Shown one piece after another: positions 1 to 7,136 of a DNA stretch of 15,646 nucleotides. Under the pieces are notes generated by a model, which did no database searches, had not been told where the DNA came from, and saw only the letters and a program-made list of their open reading frames with translations. The position numbers and the translations under genes were made by a program. This stretch comes from CAZGVW01 sp964529265. Lineage in GTDB: Bacteria > Planctomycetota > Phycisphaerae > Phycisphaerales > UBA1924. Location of the stretch: assembly GCA_964529265.1 (NCBI GenBank), contig CAZGVW010000117.1:1-15646 (forward strand), in the 5' to 3' direction. Positions within the stretch are counted from its first letter, which is position 1. Each line of letters begins with the position of its first letter.

Positions 1-20
1 TCTCTGGCCTTTCATTAGGG

Positions 21-67
21 CCCCGGTTGAGGCCAACTTTCCACAGGAAGCCTCGGCCGGGGTTTTT
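21..67 (+). terminator. Rho-independent terminator of a gene left of the window
   Basis: Bases 21-32 pair with 51-62 in a 12-bp GC-rich stem (ten Watson-Crick pairs and two G-U). A second inner stem, 37-41 with 46-50 around a 4-nt loop, continues it after a 4-nt bulge. TTTTT follows directly at 63-67. This is a classic intrinsic terminator read on the plus strand. The gene it ends lies outside the window. An attenuator is a less likely alternative, because no plus-strand gene follows it. Confidence 0.8.
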
Positions 68-413
68 CAATTGTCCCGCAGAGCGCCGACCATCGACGCT
101 CCGCAACGAATCAATCGAACAACACATTCAACACTCTGCAAACTAATGACACTGTCCCCCGACCGCAACCCGAATCCGCGCACTCTCCTCACTCTTTCTT
201 TCCACAGTTCGGAGAGAGCGCATCGTGGCACATGGTGGAGGCGTCCTCCGGGCGCCTGTGTCGCGGCGCAGCCGCGAAAATCACGCCAGCGCCCTCATCG
301 TCCCCGTATTCCGTATTCCCTCCGTTCCCCTTCCCCGCCCTTGCACATCCCCTTTGGCCCTTTGGCCCTTTGCCCTTTGGACTTTGGCTCTTTGGACTTT
401 GGCCCTTTGAGCC
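68..413. other. Gene-free stretch downstream of nagZ
   Basis: This region separates the terminator from the nagZ stop. The open frames across it are proline, serine and arginine rich, match no family and run antisense into nagZ, so they are not called as genes. It holds a 7-bp direct duplication (CGTATTC, about 306-319) and the CCCTTTGG tract listed separately. I see no U-tract terminator for nagZ on the minus strand here. Confidence 0.6.
350..410. repeat. CCCTTTGG/ACTTTGG short tandem repeat
   Basis: About eight imperfect copies of a 7-9 bp unit, CCCTTTGG or ACTTTGG, lie head to tail and end a few bases before the nagZ stop codon at 414-416. In the nagZ transcript this is the immediate 3' untranslated region and reads CCAAAGGG. 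The unit length varies (7, 8, 9), which suggests slippage or degenerate expansion. It has no coding potential. Its role is unknown. Confidence 0.75.
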
Positions 414-1541
414 CTACCACCTTCCCCCCACCACCCTCCCCTCCACCACCCCCCGCGCAATCGCCTCGCTCATCGCCCCCGCCGGGCACGCCCGCCACTC
501 CTCCCCGTTGTTGCAGTCCAGCAGCACATCCGCGCCCGCGTTCAGCGCCAGAATCAGCGCCTCATCCATGCCATACCGCTTCGTAATCGCGCCCATATCC
601 AGCGAATCCGTCACGATCGCGCCCGAAAAGCCGATTTCGCGCCGCAAAATGCCCGTCGTGTGCGCCCGCGACAGACTCGCCGGGTGATCCGCATCAATCC
701 CCCTGTGCAGCAGGTGCCCCGTCATCACGAAGGGGGCGCCCGCCGGCGCAGATCCCGCTCCAACCAGCGCCCGGTACGGCGCCAACTCCACTTCCGCGCG
801 AAAACTCCGCGTGATGTCCGGCAAACCCGCGTGGCTGTCGTCGCTCGATGACCCATGCCCGGGAAAATGCTTCAAACACGTCAAAACCCCGCGCCTGGCG
901 TGCGAATCCATCACCATCCGCGCGCATTCCACCACGCTCCGCGCATCTTCCCCGTAGTGACGCCCTTTGTGCGCAATAATTGGGTTGTCCGGATTAATGG
1001 AAATATCCACGCAGGGTGCGAAGTTAATCGTAAAGCCCGCGTCCGCCGTCATCGAGGCCAGACGCTCTGCCTCAGCCACGCGGGCCTCCGCACCAAGCGC
1101 GGCAAACTGGGCAGCGCACACAGAAGGGGGGAACCCGCGAATGGGGGAGAGCCGGGCCACGCCGCTGCGCGCCATATCCCCTGCGCGGGGATCGCCACCC
1201 TCCTGGTCCACCCCCACCAGGCAATCCGCGCCCAGCCGTTCGCGAATGTGGTCCGTCAGCGCCCGCGTCTGCGCCGGCGAAATGATGTTCCGCGGGCTCC
1301 GCGCCATGGCCTCCGCCCGCCCCACGCCCTGCCGCATCAGCCGTGTCGCCACCGGCAGGTCCACGTCGAACAGAATCACGCCCTTCACGTGGAATGCGGC
1401 GCACATGTCGAGATCGGCGCGCAAAACCGGGTCTTCCGGCGTCGCCCCGCGCACGCCCACCATCAGCCGCCGCCCGATCAGCCGCCGCAGCGCGGGCGTG
1501 TCAGCCGGAGGCACGTGCTTCGCCCCCCGTTGCGCGCTCAT
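414..1541 (-). CDS. nagZ: Beta-N-acetylhexosaminidase (NagZ-like, GH3)
   Basis: A 375-residue single-domain GH3 enzyme. NagZ cleaves GlcNAc from GlcNAc-(anhydro)MurNAc or its peptides in peptidoglycan recycling. Visible motifs are VDQEGG (111-116), KHFPGHG (224-230), the catalytic Asp-His dyad DSH (235-237) and the nucleophile Asp312 in TDSLDM. No signal peptide is seen, so it is probably cytosolic. The longer frame starts at 1613, but ATG 1541 has AGGAG seven bases upstream and gives a normal N-terminus, so it is preferred. It overlaps the symporter gene by 41 nt and is the last gene of the operon. An insert after DQEGG (about residues 117-127, DPRAGDMARSG) is longer than I expect for the family. 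Confidence 0.93.
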   Translation of the reverse strand: MSAQRGAKHVPPADTPALRRLIGRRLMVGVRGATPEDPVLRADLDMCAAFHVKGVILFDVDLPVATRLMRQGVGRAEAMARSPRNIISPAQTRALTDHIRERLGADCLVGVDQEGGDPRAGDMARSGVARLSPIRGFPPSVCAAQFAALGAEARVAEAERLASMTADAGFTINFAPCVDISINPDNPIIAHKGRHYGEDARSVVECARMVMDSHARRGVLTCLKHFPGHGSSSDDSHAGLPDITRSFRAEVELAPYRALVGAGSAPAGAPFVMTGHLLHRGIDADHPASLSRAHTTGILRREIGFSGAIVTDSLDMGAITKRYGMDEALILALNAGADVLLDCNNGEEWRACPAGAMSEAIARGVVEGRVVGGRW

Positions 1542-3150
1542 GTGCGGGCTCCTGTGCGCCCTGGCGCTCGTTTTCACCGCTTTTCGCGCTCTTGAACACC
1601 GATTTCGGCGCAACGCACACGAAAAACGCCAGAACCGTGCCCATGAACATCTGCCACCCCAGCGAAAGCCGCGGCAGCCCCTCCTCCCCCGGCCACAGCC
1701 CCTCCAGGGCCGATCCGGGCCCGAACTTCATGAGCGCGACGGCCACGGCCCCAACCACCAGCGCCGCCCCCGCCGACCGCGCCGTGCCCCGATGCGTGAA
1801 GATCGCCGCCAGGAACACGCCCAGCAGCCCCGTGTACGCGAACGTCATCACACCGATCGCGAAAGGAAGCAGCCCCTCCTGCGTCGCCTGCTGCCACACC
1901 GCGCACACACACGCGAAAAAGCACAAAACCACGCCCCAGATCAGCACCGAAGCGCGCGAAACGCGGATGTAGTGCGCCTCCTCGCGCTCCGGCCGCCACA
2001 CCCTGTAGAAATCGCACACCAGCGCCGAACTCATGCTGCTCAAGGACGATGCCAGACTGCTCATCGCCGCGGCAAAAACCCCCGCCATCATCAGCCCCCG
2101 CAGCCCCGCCGGCGTCTCCACCAGGATGAAATCGAGAAAAACCGTGCGCGAATCGTCAATTTCCCGCATCGGCGCGGCTGCGCCCATCAGGTCCGGACGC
2201 CTGTAGTAGACATACAGCAGCAGCCCGATCGCCAGAAACAGCAATGCCACGCCGAAACCGATCAAATTGGAGAGAATCGCCGACGCCCCGCCCCGGATCG
2301 CCGACCGGCACGACAGCATCCGCTGCGCCAGGTCCTGATCCGCGCCATACACCGCCATATTGAACAAAGTCAGCCCCAACAGCGCCGACCACATGGAAAA
2401 CGGCAGCGAAGGGTCCATTCTCCAATCGAACAGCGTCAGTTTGCTCGATCCATCGCCCGCCTCCGCCTCGCCCAGGGCGCTCACGATCTCGCTCACCGGA
2501 ATCGGAATCTTGGCGAGCAGCAGCCAGATCGCGGCCACCGCCGCGCCGATGAAGAGCAGAGTCTGCGGAACCTCGGTCCAGATCACCGCCCGCAGGCCCC
2601 CGAGCAGCGTGTACGCCGTTGCGATGACGGAAATGAGCGCAATCGCGCAAAACAGATGAAAAGTGTCCAGATCCGCGAAAAGCAGCAGCGAAACCGGAAT
2701 GGCCGCGATGTACAGCCGCGCTCCGGAAGCCAGCACCCGCCCCGCCAGGAACATCCCGCTCGCCGACCGCCGCGCCGAGACCCCGAACCGGTGATCCAGC
2801 AACTGGTACACCGTCGTCACGCTGTGGCGGTAGAACGCGGGAACGAAGAAGATCGCCACGATCACCACCGCGACCAGACCCGCGAGATTGAGCGACAAAT
2901 ACGTCAGATTGTTGTTGAATGCGTCTTCCGGCGCGCTGATGAACGTCGCGGCGGACACGCTGGTGGCGACGATCGCGATCGCCGCGGCCCACACCGGCGT
3001 GCTGCGCCCGGCGAGGAAATACTCCGTCGTATCCCGCTGCCGCCGCGCAAACCACGCCCCCAGGCCCAGCATGCCGACCAGCGATGCGCCGACGACCAGC
3101 CAGTCGAGCAGATTGAACGCCGGGGCGGCTTCGGCGGCCGAAGCGCTCAT
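1501..3150 (-). CDS. Sodium:solute symporter (SSS/SLC5 family), likely amino-sugar importer
   Basis: A 549-residue polytopic membrane protein with about 13 hydrophobic helices. SSS hallmarks are AGRS (48-51) before the first conserved helix pair, GGLRAVIWTE (184-193), GADQDLAQR (269-277) and the serine-rich helix FAAAMSSLASSLSS (359-372), where the Na2 sodium site lies in this family. The hydrophilic tail (about 516-549) is encoded partly over the nagZ start. The start ATG overlaps the murQ stop as ATGA, with GAGGAAG about 10 nt upstream, so translation is coupled. Lying between murQ and nagZ, it probably imports MurNAc, anhydro-MurNAc or a GlcNAc-anhydroMurNAc sugar. The substrate is inferred from context only. 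SSS-type MurNAc uptake next to murQ is known from Tannerella (murTKQ). Confidence 0.9.
   Translation of the reverse strand: MSASAAEAAPAFNLLDWLVVGASLVGMLGLGAWFARRQRDTTEYFLAGRSTPVWAAAIAIVATSVSAATFISAPEDAFNNNLTYLSLNLAGLVAVVIVAIFFVPAFYRHSVTTVYQLLDHRFGVSARRSASGMFLAGRVLASGARLYIAAIPVSLLLFADLDTFHLFCAIALISVIATAYTLLGGLRAVIWTEVPQTLLFIGAAVAAIWLLLAKIPIPVSEIVSALGEAEAGDGSSKLTLFDWRMDPSLPFSMWSALLGLTLFNMAVYGADQDLAQRMLSCRSAIRGGASAILSNLIGFGVALLFLAIGLLLYVYYRRPDLMGAAAPMREIDDSRTVFLDFILVETPAGLRGLMMAGVFAAAMSSLASSLSSMSSALVCDFYRVWRPEREEAHYIRVSRASVLIWGVVLCFFACVCAVWQQATQEGLLPFAIGVMTFAYTGLLGVFLAAIFTHRGTARSAGAALVVGAVAVALMKFGPGSALEGLWPGEEGLPRLSLGWQMFMGTVLAFFVCVAPKSVFKSAKSGENERQGAQEPAHERATGGEARASG
1549..1553 (-). promoter_or_regulatory. 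Ribosome binding site of nagZ
   Basis: AGGAG on the minus strand, 7 nt before ATG 1541 and inside the 3' end of the symporter gene. It decides the nagZ start in favour of 1541 over the upstream in-frame ATG at 1613. Confidence 0.7.
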
Positions 3151-4064
3151 GCCGCGCCGCCTTCCTCGAGCGCTGCGCGCAGTGCGCCGCCGGCGCGCTC
3201 GAGGCGCGATTCCGCCTCGGCGCGGCTGATTCCGCAGCGGTGCATCACGACGGCGGTCTTGACGGCGCCGCCGGCGCGTTCCAGCAGCGAAAACGCGCCC
3301 GGGCGCTCCAAACCAGTCAAAGTGGACACAATTCGCGCTGCGCGATCCCGGAGTTTGTCGTTCGTGGCGCGCAGATCCACCATCAGGTTCTCGTACACCT
3401 TGCCCATGCGCACCATGAGTGTGGTGGAGATGGCGTTCAGCGCCAGTTTCGTCGCCGTGCCCGCCTTCATGCGCGTGGAGCCGGTGATGGGCTCCGGCCC
3501 GGTCTCGATGGTGATCAAATGTCGCACGAACAGTGGGTTTTCGATCGTTGCGCAGACGAGCAGGCCGGTCGCGCAGCCGCGGGAGTGGGCGAACTCGAGC
3601 CCGCCGAGCACGTACGGCGTGGTTCCGCCCGCGGCAATGCCCAGAACCGCATCAATCGCGCTGATTTCGAGCGATTTCAGTTCGAAATGCGCGCCATCGC
3701 GCCGGTCTTCCATTCCTTCCGACGATTTCCGCAGCGCCGCATCGCCCCCGGCGATCAGCCCGACGACGAGTTCCGGCGGCGTCTGGAACGTCGGCGGGCA
3801 TTCCGAAGCGTCGAGCACGCCGAGGCGACCGGACGTCCCCGCGCCGAGGTACAGCAGGCGCCCGCCCGCGCGCAGGGAGCGCTCCGCATCGGTGATGAAT
3901 GCGCAGATCGCGGGTGCAGCGCGCTCGACCGCCGCGGGGATGGTGGCGTTCTCCGCGTTCAGGAGCGCGACGCACTCCTCGACGGAGCATTCGTCGAGGC
4001 GCATGGTGCGCGGGTTGCGCTGCTCGGTGAGCAGGTGGGCGCGATCTGGCGGATGGATCGACAT
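3147..4064 (-). CDS. murQ: N-acetylmuramic acid 6-phosphate etherase
   Basis: A 305-residue cytosolic SIS-domain lyase (E. coli MurQ is 298) that removes lactate from MurNAc-6-P to give GlcNAc-6-P. The phosphate-binding and active-site block GAGTSGRLGVLDASECPP spans 74-91. Glu88 and Glu119 match E. coli Glu83 and Glu114 with identical spacing. GSTRMKAGTATK (195-206) and ENLMVDLRATN (225-235) are also conserved. AAGGTTPY (144-151) has Gly where E. coli has Ser in AASGRTPY. An in-frame ATG at 4193 would add 43 residues translated from the repeat tract and is rejected. ATG 4064 has no Shine-Dalgarno and is preceded by a pyrimidine-rich leader. It is coupled downstream to the symporter by ATGA. 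Confidence 0.95.
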   Translation of the reverse strand: MSIHPPDRAHLLTEQRNPRTMRLDECSVEECVALLNAENATIPAAVERAAPAICAFITDAERSLRAGGRLLYLGAGTSGRLGVLDASECPPTFQTPPELVVGLIAGGDAALRKSSEGMEDRRDGAHFELKSLEISAIDAVLGIAAGGTTPYVLGGLEFAHSRGCATGLLVCATIENPLFVRHLITIETGPEPITGSTRMKAGTATKLALNAISTTLMVRMGKVYENLMVDLRATNDKLRDRAARIVSTLTGLERPGAFSLLERAGGAVKTAVVMHRCGISRAEAESRLERAGGALRAALEEGGAA

Positions 4065-4189
4065 TGGAAGAGAGTCAGAACGCAGAGGAGCACAGAGGGA
4101 CGCGGAGGGGAAAGAAAAGCATGAACCCGGAGGAAAACAGAGGAAGACGGAGGAAGGGGGAATGGAAGAAGGAAGAGTTTGGAGATGGG
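4065..4189. repeat. Degenerate CACAGAGG-type purine-rich repeat between anmK and murQ
   Basis: This spacer contains degenerate copies of a roughly 10-bp unit (ACGCAGAGGA, GCACAGAGGG, ACGCGGAGGG, AACAGAGGAA, GACGGAGGAA). It resembles the tract at 9375-9470 and shares its orientation. On the operon sense strand it reads as a CU-rich leader ending directly at the murQ start. Such CACAGAGG intergenic repeats recur in many environmental bacterial genomes. It interrupts an otherwise tightly packed operon. Confidence 0.7.
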
Positions 4190-5302
4190 TCACGGGGGTG
4201 GGATTGTGGCGCCGGCGCGTGGGGGGGTTGTGGCGGGGAGGCGGGTGGTTTGGGGGAGTGTGATGGGGATTCCATCGGCGCAGAGCGCGCCGAGGGCTGC
4301 AAAACAGACGGATTCGCGGTGGGAGACGGGGATGCCGCGGGTTTCGGTGGTGGCGAGGGGGCGGCCCGCCGCCTGCTCGAGGAAGCGCACGAGCGCACGG
4401 TTGTGCGCGCCGCCTCCGGCGATGAGGATGGACTCGGCGCCCTCGATGGCGAGGCTGATGATCGCGGCGATGGCGTTCGCGGCGGTGGCGGCGAGATCAT
4501 CCGGGCTGATGCGCGCGATCCAGGCTTCGATCCAGTGCGCGGCTTCGTCGCCGGAGCCGAGGGAGCGGTCGGAGCGGGATTGCTGCGCGAGAACGGCGGT
4601 GAGTTCCTCCGACGCCTGGCGGCGCACGGCGCCGCGGAAGGCGCGGGCGCCGTCGCGATCGAACGGCTGGTCGAAAGCGCGGCGGGCGACGGCGTCGAGC
4701 AGCTGGTTGCAGGCGCAGACATCGAGCGCGCGGATGCGCGAGAGCGAATCACTCGCGAGTGCGCCGGGCGCGGCGGCGGGGAGGATCGTGACGTTGCAGA
4801 ATCCGCCGAGGTTCACGACGGCGACGGAGCGGGCTTCCTCGCGGAAGAGGATCCAATCGGCGATGGGGGTGATGGGCGCGCCCTGGCCGCCCGCGGCGAG
4901 GTCGGCGCCGCGGAGGTCGCAGATCACGCGGCAGCCCGCAGCCCGCGCGATGGGCCACGGATTCAGCAGTTGCCACGAGCGCGGCGGCGCGTGGAACACG
5001 GTCTGCCCGTGCGCGCAGACGAGATCGATCGGCGCGGGCGATTCGGCAACGAGGGCGCGCACGGCGTCCGCGTGCGCCTCGCCCAGGCGCAGGGCGAGGT
5101 CGGCGATGGCGCCGGCGGTGAAGGGTTCGCCCGAGGCGAGCGCGCGGAGTGGCGGCGCAAGATCGCCGAGCGGGCGCGAGTGGAAACGCAGCGGATGCCC
5201 TCGCATCTCGAGCCCCGCGCCCTCGATGCGCACGAGCGCCGCATCAAGCCCGTCGAGGCTCGTGCCGGTCATGCAGCCGATGATGTGTCGGGCGTTGCGC
5301 AA
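4190..5302 (-). CDS. anmK: Anhydro-N-acetylmuramic acid kinase
   Basis: A 370-residue sugar kinase of the AnmK family (E. coli 369). It opens and phosphorylates 1,6-anhydroMurNAc to MurNAc-6-P, the MurQ substrate. Motifs are MTGTSLDGLD (11-20), AHGQTVFH (97-104), DLRGADLAAGGQGAP (129-143), NLGGFCNVT (164-172) and AGGGAHN (295-301). The usual DTGPGN is replaced by DVCACN (194-199), which keeps the Asp expected to be the catalytic base. The start is TTG 5302, because the next Met (residue 11) would cut the ATP-binding motif. The start lies 4 nt after the ATPase stop, so co-translation is likely. The proline-rich tail after about residue 352 is low complexity. Confidence 0.93.
   Translation of the reverse strand: MRNARHIIGCMTGTSLDGLDAALVRIEGAGLEMRGHPLRFHSRPLGDLAPPLRALASGEPFTAGAIADLALRLGEAHADAVRALVAESPAPIDLVCAHGQTVFHAPPRSWQLLNPWPIARAAGCRVICDLRGADLAAGGQGAPITPIADWILFREEARSVAVVNLGGFCNVTILPAAAPGALASDSLSRIRALDVCACNQLLDAVARRAFDQPFDRDGARAFRGAVRRQASEELTAVLAQQSRSDRSLGSGDEAAHWIEAWIARISPDDLAATAANAIAAIISLAIEGAESILIAGGGAHNRALVRFLEQAAGRPLATTETRGIPVSHRESVCFAALGALCADGIPITLPQTTRLPATTPPRAGATIPPP
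4221..4256 (+). other. Putative G-quadruplex on the strand opposite anmK
   Basis: Four G-runs, of 7, 4, 3 and 5 bases, are separated by loops of 7, 4 and 6 bases, which satisfies the G3+N1-7 pattern. It lies on the plus strand, the template strand of the anmK 3' end, where the mRNA encodes the proline-rich tail. It may pause polymerase just before the repeat and murQ. It could equally be only a by-product of proline codons. Confidence 0.35.
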
Positions 5303-5306
5303 GGGT

Positions 5307-6497
5307 CTAGTCTCGCCAGGCGTCGCCCGGCATGATGCGCTTCAGGAACTCGTCAAACATCGGAACGGTGAATGCGGTGTCGCCGTGGCTGGGGCTCCAG
5401 ATCATGCCCTTTTCGATGAGTTTCGCGCGCACCGGGCCCTGGGACGTGACCTTCTGCCGGAGGACGGCCGCGATGTCTCCGGAGCGGTGGGGCCCCGGGC
5501 CGAGTTCGGCCATCGCTCGGACGTATCTCTTTTCGGACGGCGTGAGGCGGTCGAAGCGGACGCGGAAGAAACTCTCGTCAAGAGCGGCGATCGCGGAGTC
5601 GGCGGCGGTCGCGACGTCGACTGCGCGGATCGGCGACTTCGGCGCGGAGTCCCAGACGTGCTTGCCCCACTCCTGAAGGAAGTAGGGATACCCGCGGGTA
5701 TCGCGGATGATTCGCGAGAGCGCTTCGCGCTCAAATGTCACCTGATGCTTCAAGGCGGGTTTCTCGATGGCGGCCGCGGCGGCGTCGTTGCGGAGGGGGC
5801 CGACGTCGGGGAAATCGAAAAGGCGCTCGGCGTAGGACTTGGCCCGGCCCATCTTGCCGCGCAACTGCGGCAGGCCCGCGCCGACCATGACCACCGGCAA
5901 CTGCCGCTGCGCAGCGCGGTGCAGGGCTGTGATGAGGGCGGCGAGTTCGTTTTCCTCCACGTACTGGAGTTCGTCGATGAAGAGGACGAGCGCCGTCTCG
6001 GCGCGCTTCGCCGCCTCGCCTGCGGCCTCAAGCAGCGCGGCGAGATCATGCTGAAGATCTCCGTTGTCCGCCAGACCCGGCTCGGGCTCCAAGTCAAGGC
6101 CGACTTCGATGTCGCCATACTTGACCTTGAGGGCCCGGACGAATCCGGCAAGGCCTCGCAGGGCGCGCTGCGCCAGCGCTTTGGCCTGGGCATTGCGTGA
6201 AAGGCCGATCAAGGCGAGTCTCAGTTGCGGCGCAAGGATCGCCGGGAGAGATCGGTCCTCCGGTGCCTCAACCCACATGACGGGCATTGCGGCAGCCTCC
6301 GCGTTCTGGCGGATCCGATCCAGAAGCACGGTCTTACCGACGCCGCGGAGACCAACCAGCATCATGCTCTTGGTCGGCAGCCCGCGGCGAACGCGCTCCA
6401 GAGCAATCTGAGCGCGCTCCAGAAGTTCGTCTCGACCCGCCAGTTCCGGGGGCGGGGTACCAGCTCCCGGCGCATAGGGGTTTTGGCGAGGGTTCAT
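5307..6497 (-). CDS. Orc1/Cdc6-like AAA ATPase with C-terminal winged helix
   Basis: A 396-residue P-loop ATPase. An N-terminal PPPELAGRDELLERA segment (15-29) resembles the lead-in of ORC/MalT-like ATPases. Walker A is GLRGVGKT (49-56) and Walker B is LVLFIDELQ (170-178). A sensor-like VGAGLPQL (205-212) follows, and the C-terminal third (about 315-390) looks like a winged helix. No signal peptide or membrane segment is seen. Standalone proteins of this type are common in bacteria and their role is unknown; DNA binding or a conflict-related function is possible. ATG 6497 has no Shine-Dalgarno and lies 8 nt from a consensus -10, so the mRNA is probably leaderless. It ends 4 nt before anmK and diverges from the PanA-like gene. 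Confidence 0.82.
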   Translation of the reverse strand: MNPRQNPYAPGAGTPPPELAGRDELLERAQIALERVRRGLPTKSMMLVGLRGVGKTVLLDRIRQNAEAAAMPVMWVEAPEDRSLPAILAPQLRLALIGLSRNAQAKALAQRALRGLAGFVRALKVKYGDIEVGLDLEPEPGLADNGDLQHDLAALLEAAGEAAKRAETALVLFIDELQYVEENELAALITALHRAAQRQLPVVMVGAGLPQLRGKMGRAKSYAERLFDFPDVGPLRNDAAAAAIEKPALKHQVTFEREALSRIIRDTRGYPYFLQEWGKHVWDSAPKSPIRAVDVATAADSAIAALDESFFRVRFDRLTPSEKRYVRAMAELGPGPHRSGDIAAVLRQKVTSQGPVRAKLIEKGMIWSPSHGDTAFTVPMFDEFLKRIMPGDAWRD

Positions 6498-6505
6498 CGG
6501 CTCGG

Positions 6506-6533
6506 ATTATAGCGATGTTAGCCAGTTTATCAA
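6506..6533 (-). promoter_or_regulatory. Sigma70-type promoter of the ATPase and probably the recycling operon
   Basis: Minus strand: -35 TTGATA (6533-6528), a 16-nt spacer, and a perfect -10 TATAAT (6511-6506). The -10 ends 8 nt before ATG 6497, so the transcript should start at or within a base or two of the start codon. It is the only clear promoter found upstream of the gene run down to nagZ. Confidence 0.72.
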
Positions 6534-6558
6534 AAAACTCTAAACTCGCTAAACTTGG
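6518..6558. promoter_or_regulatory. Inverted-repeat operator over the ATPase promoter
   Basis: TTAGCCAGTTTA (6518-6529) and TAAACTCGCTAA (6541-6552) are inverted arms matching at 11 of 12 positions around an 11-bp AT-rich spacer. The right arm is followed by a second TAAACT (6550-6555), giving a 9-bp direct repeat. The array covers the -35 hexamer and part of the spacer, the position of a repressor site. Candidate ligands are the ATPase winged helix or the neighbouring antitoxin. Binding is an inference. Confidence 0.6.
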
Positions 6559-6631
6559 TCAAATTGGCCCAGAGTCCCGGCCCTGCCGCCCTGGTCGATC
6601 GTCGATGCCTTACTGTTACCGAACAAATGGC

Positions 6632-6661
6632 TTGCTTTTCGGGCTGCTCAAGTCGTATAGT
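6632..6661 (+). promoter_or_regulatory. Probable promoter of the PanA-like/toxin pair
   Basis: -35 TTGCTT (6632-6637), an 18-nt spacer and -10 TATAGT (6656-6661). The start would be near 6668, leaving a leader of about 40 nt that contains a GCCCC/GGGGC hairpin (6675-6687) and GGGAGG (6695-6700), placed 7 nt before ATG 6708. The -35 is weak. Confidence 0.45.
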
Positions 6662-6707
6662 GTGACTGGCCGAAGCCCCAAGGGGGCGGTCGTCGGGAGG
6701 GTCACCA

Positions 6708-7136
6708 ATGGCAACGGTGCTGGACGTTGCCGCGTATGTCTTGGACTACAAGGGTCCAATGACTGCGTGGAAACTGCAAAAACTAGTCTACTACTGTCAG
6801 GCTTGGTCGCTCGTTTGGGACGAGCGGCCACTGTTTCACGCGCGCATCGAAGCGTGGGCCAACGGTCCAGTGATCCCAAAGCTGTATAAAGCGCACCGGG
6901 GCCAGTTCGTTGTCAAGGTGATCGGGGAGGGAGACCCCGACAACCTGACCGACGAAGAGGTGGATACGGTCGACGCCGTGTTGAAAGCGTACGGCGGCAA
7001 ATCGTCGCAGTGGTTGAAGGATTTGACGCATTCTGAACGGCCGTGGTGCGAGGCTCGCGCGGGCATGCGCGCAGGCGAGCGAGGAAGCAAAGAGATTACC
7101 CACGAGGCGATGTCTGAGTACTATGGCTCGCTCTAA
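6708..7136 (+). CDS. Panacea-domain antitoxin (DUF4065/SocA-like)
   Basis: A 142-residue cytosolic protein matching the Panacea domain: MTAWKLQKLVYYCQAW (18-33), IEAWANGPVIPKLY (47-60), a loop with DEEVDTVDAVL (82-92), and the C-terminal SERPWCEAR (109-117) and MSEYYG (135-140). In this family PanA proteins neutralise many unrelated toxins by direct binding, and SocA is a related adaptor for proteolysis. ATG 6708 has GGGAGG 7 nt upstream. The stop overlaps the next gene by 14 nt, so the two are translationally coupled, as usual for a toxin-antitoxin operon with the antitoxin first. It diverges from the ATPase. Confidence 0.88.
   Translation: MATVLDVAAYVLDYKGPMTAWKLQKLVYYCQAWSLVWDERPLFHARIEAWANGPVIPKLYKAHRGQFVVKVIGEGDPDNLTDEEVDTVDAVLKAYGGKSSQWLKDLTHSERPWCEARAGMRAGERGSKEITHEAMSEYYGSL

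Noticed and set aside
1..413. Small RNA ending in the terminator at 21-67
   Set aside because: Only 20 bases precede the hairpin in the window, so the upstream transcript cannot be judged.
4065..4193. A 43-residue N-terminal extension of MurQ
   Set aside because: Encoded by the repeat tract; MurQ family length and alignment begin at ATG 4064.
967..4263. A 1098-codon open frame on the plus strand opposite nagZ, the symporter and murQ
   Set aside because: Its translation is Arg/Ala/His/Pro-rich without any domain and lies fully antisense to three motif-verified genes. Long antisense frames are expected at this GC content.
4064..5335. A 423-codon plus-strand frame opposite anmK
   Set aside because: It begins within the purine-rich repeat and shows only Gly/Ala/Glu/Arg-rich shadow sequence; AnmK motifs are clear on the minus strand.
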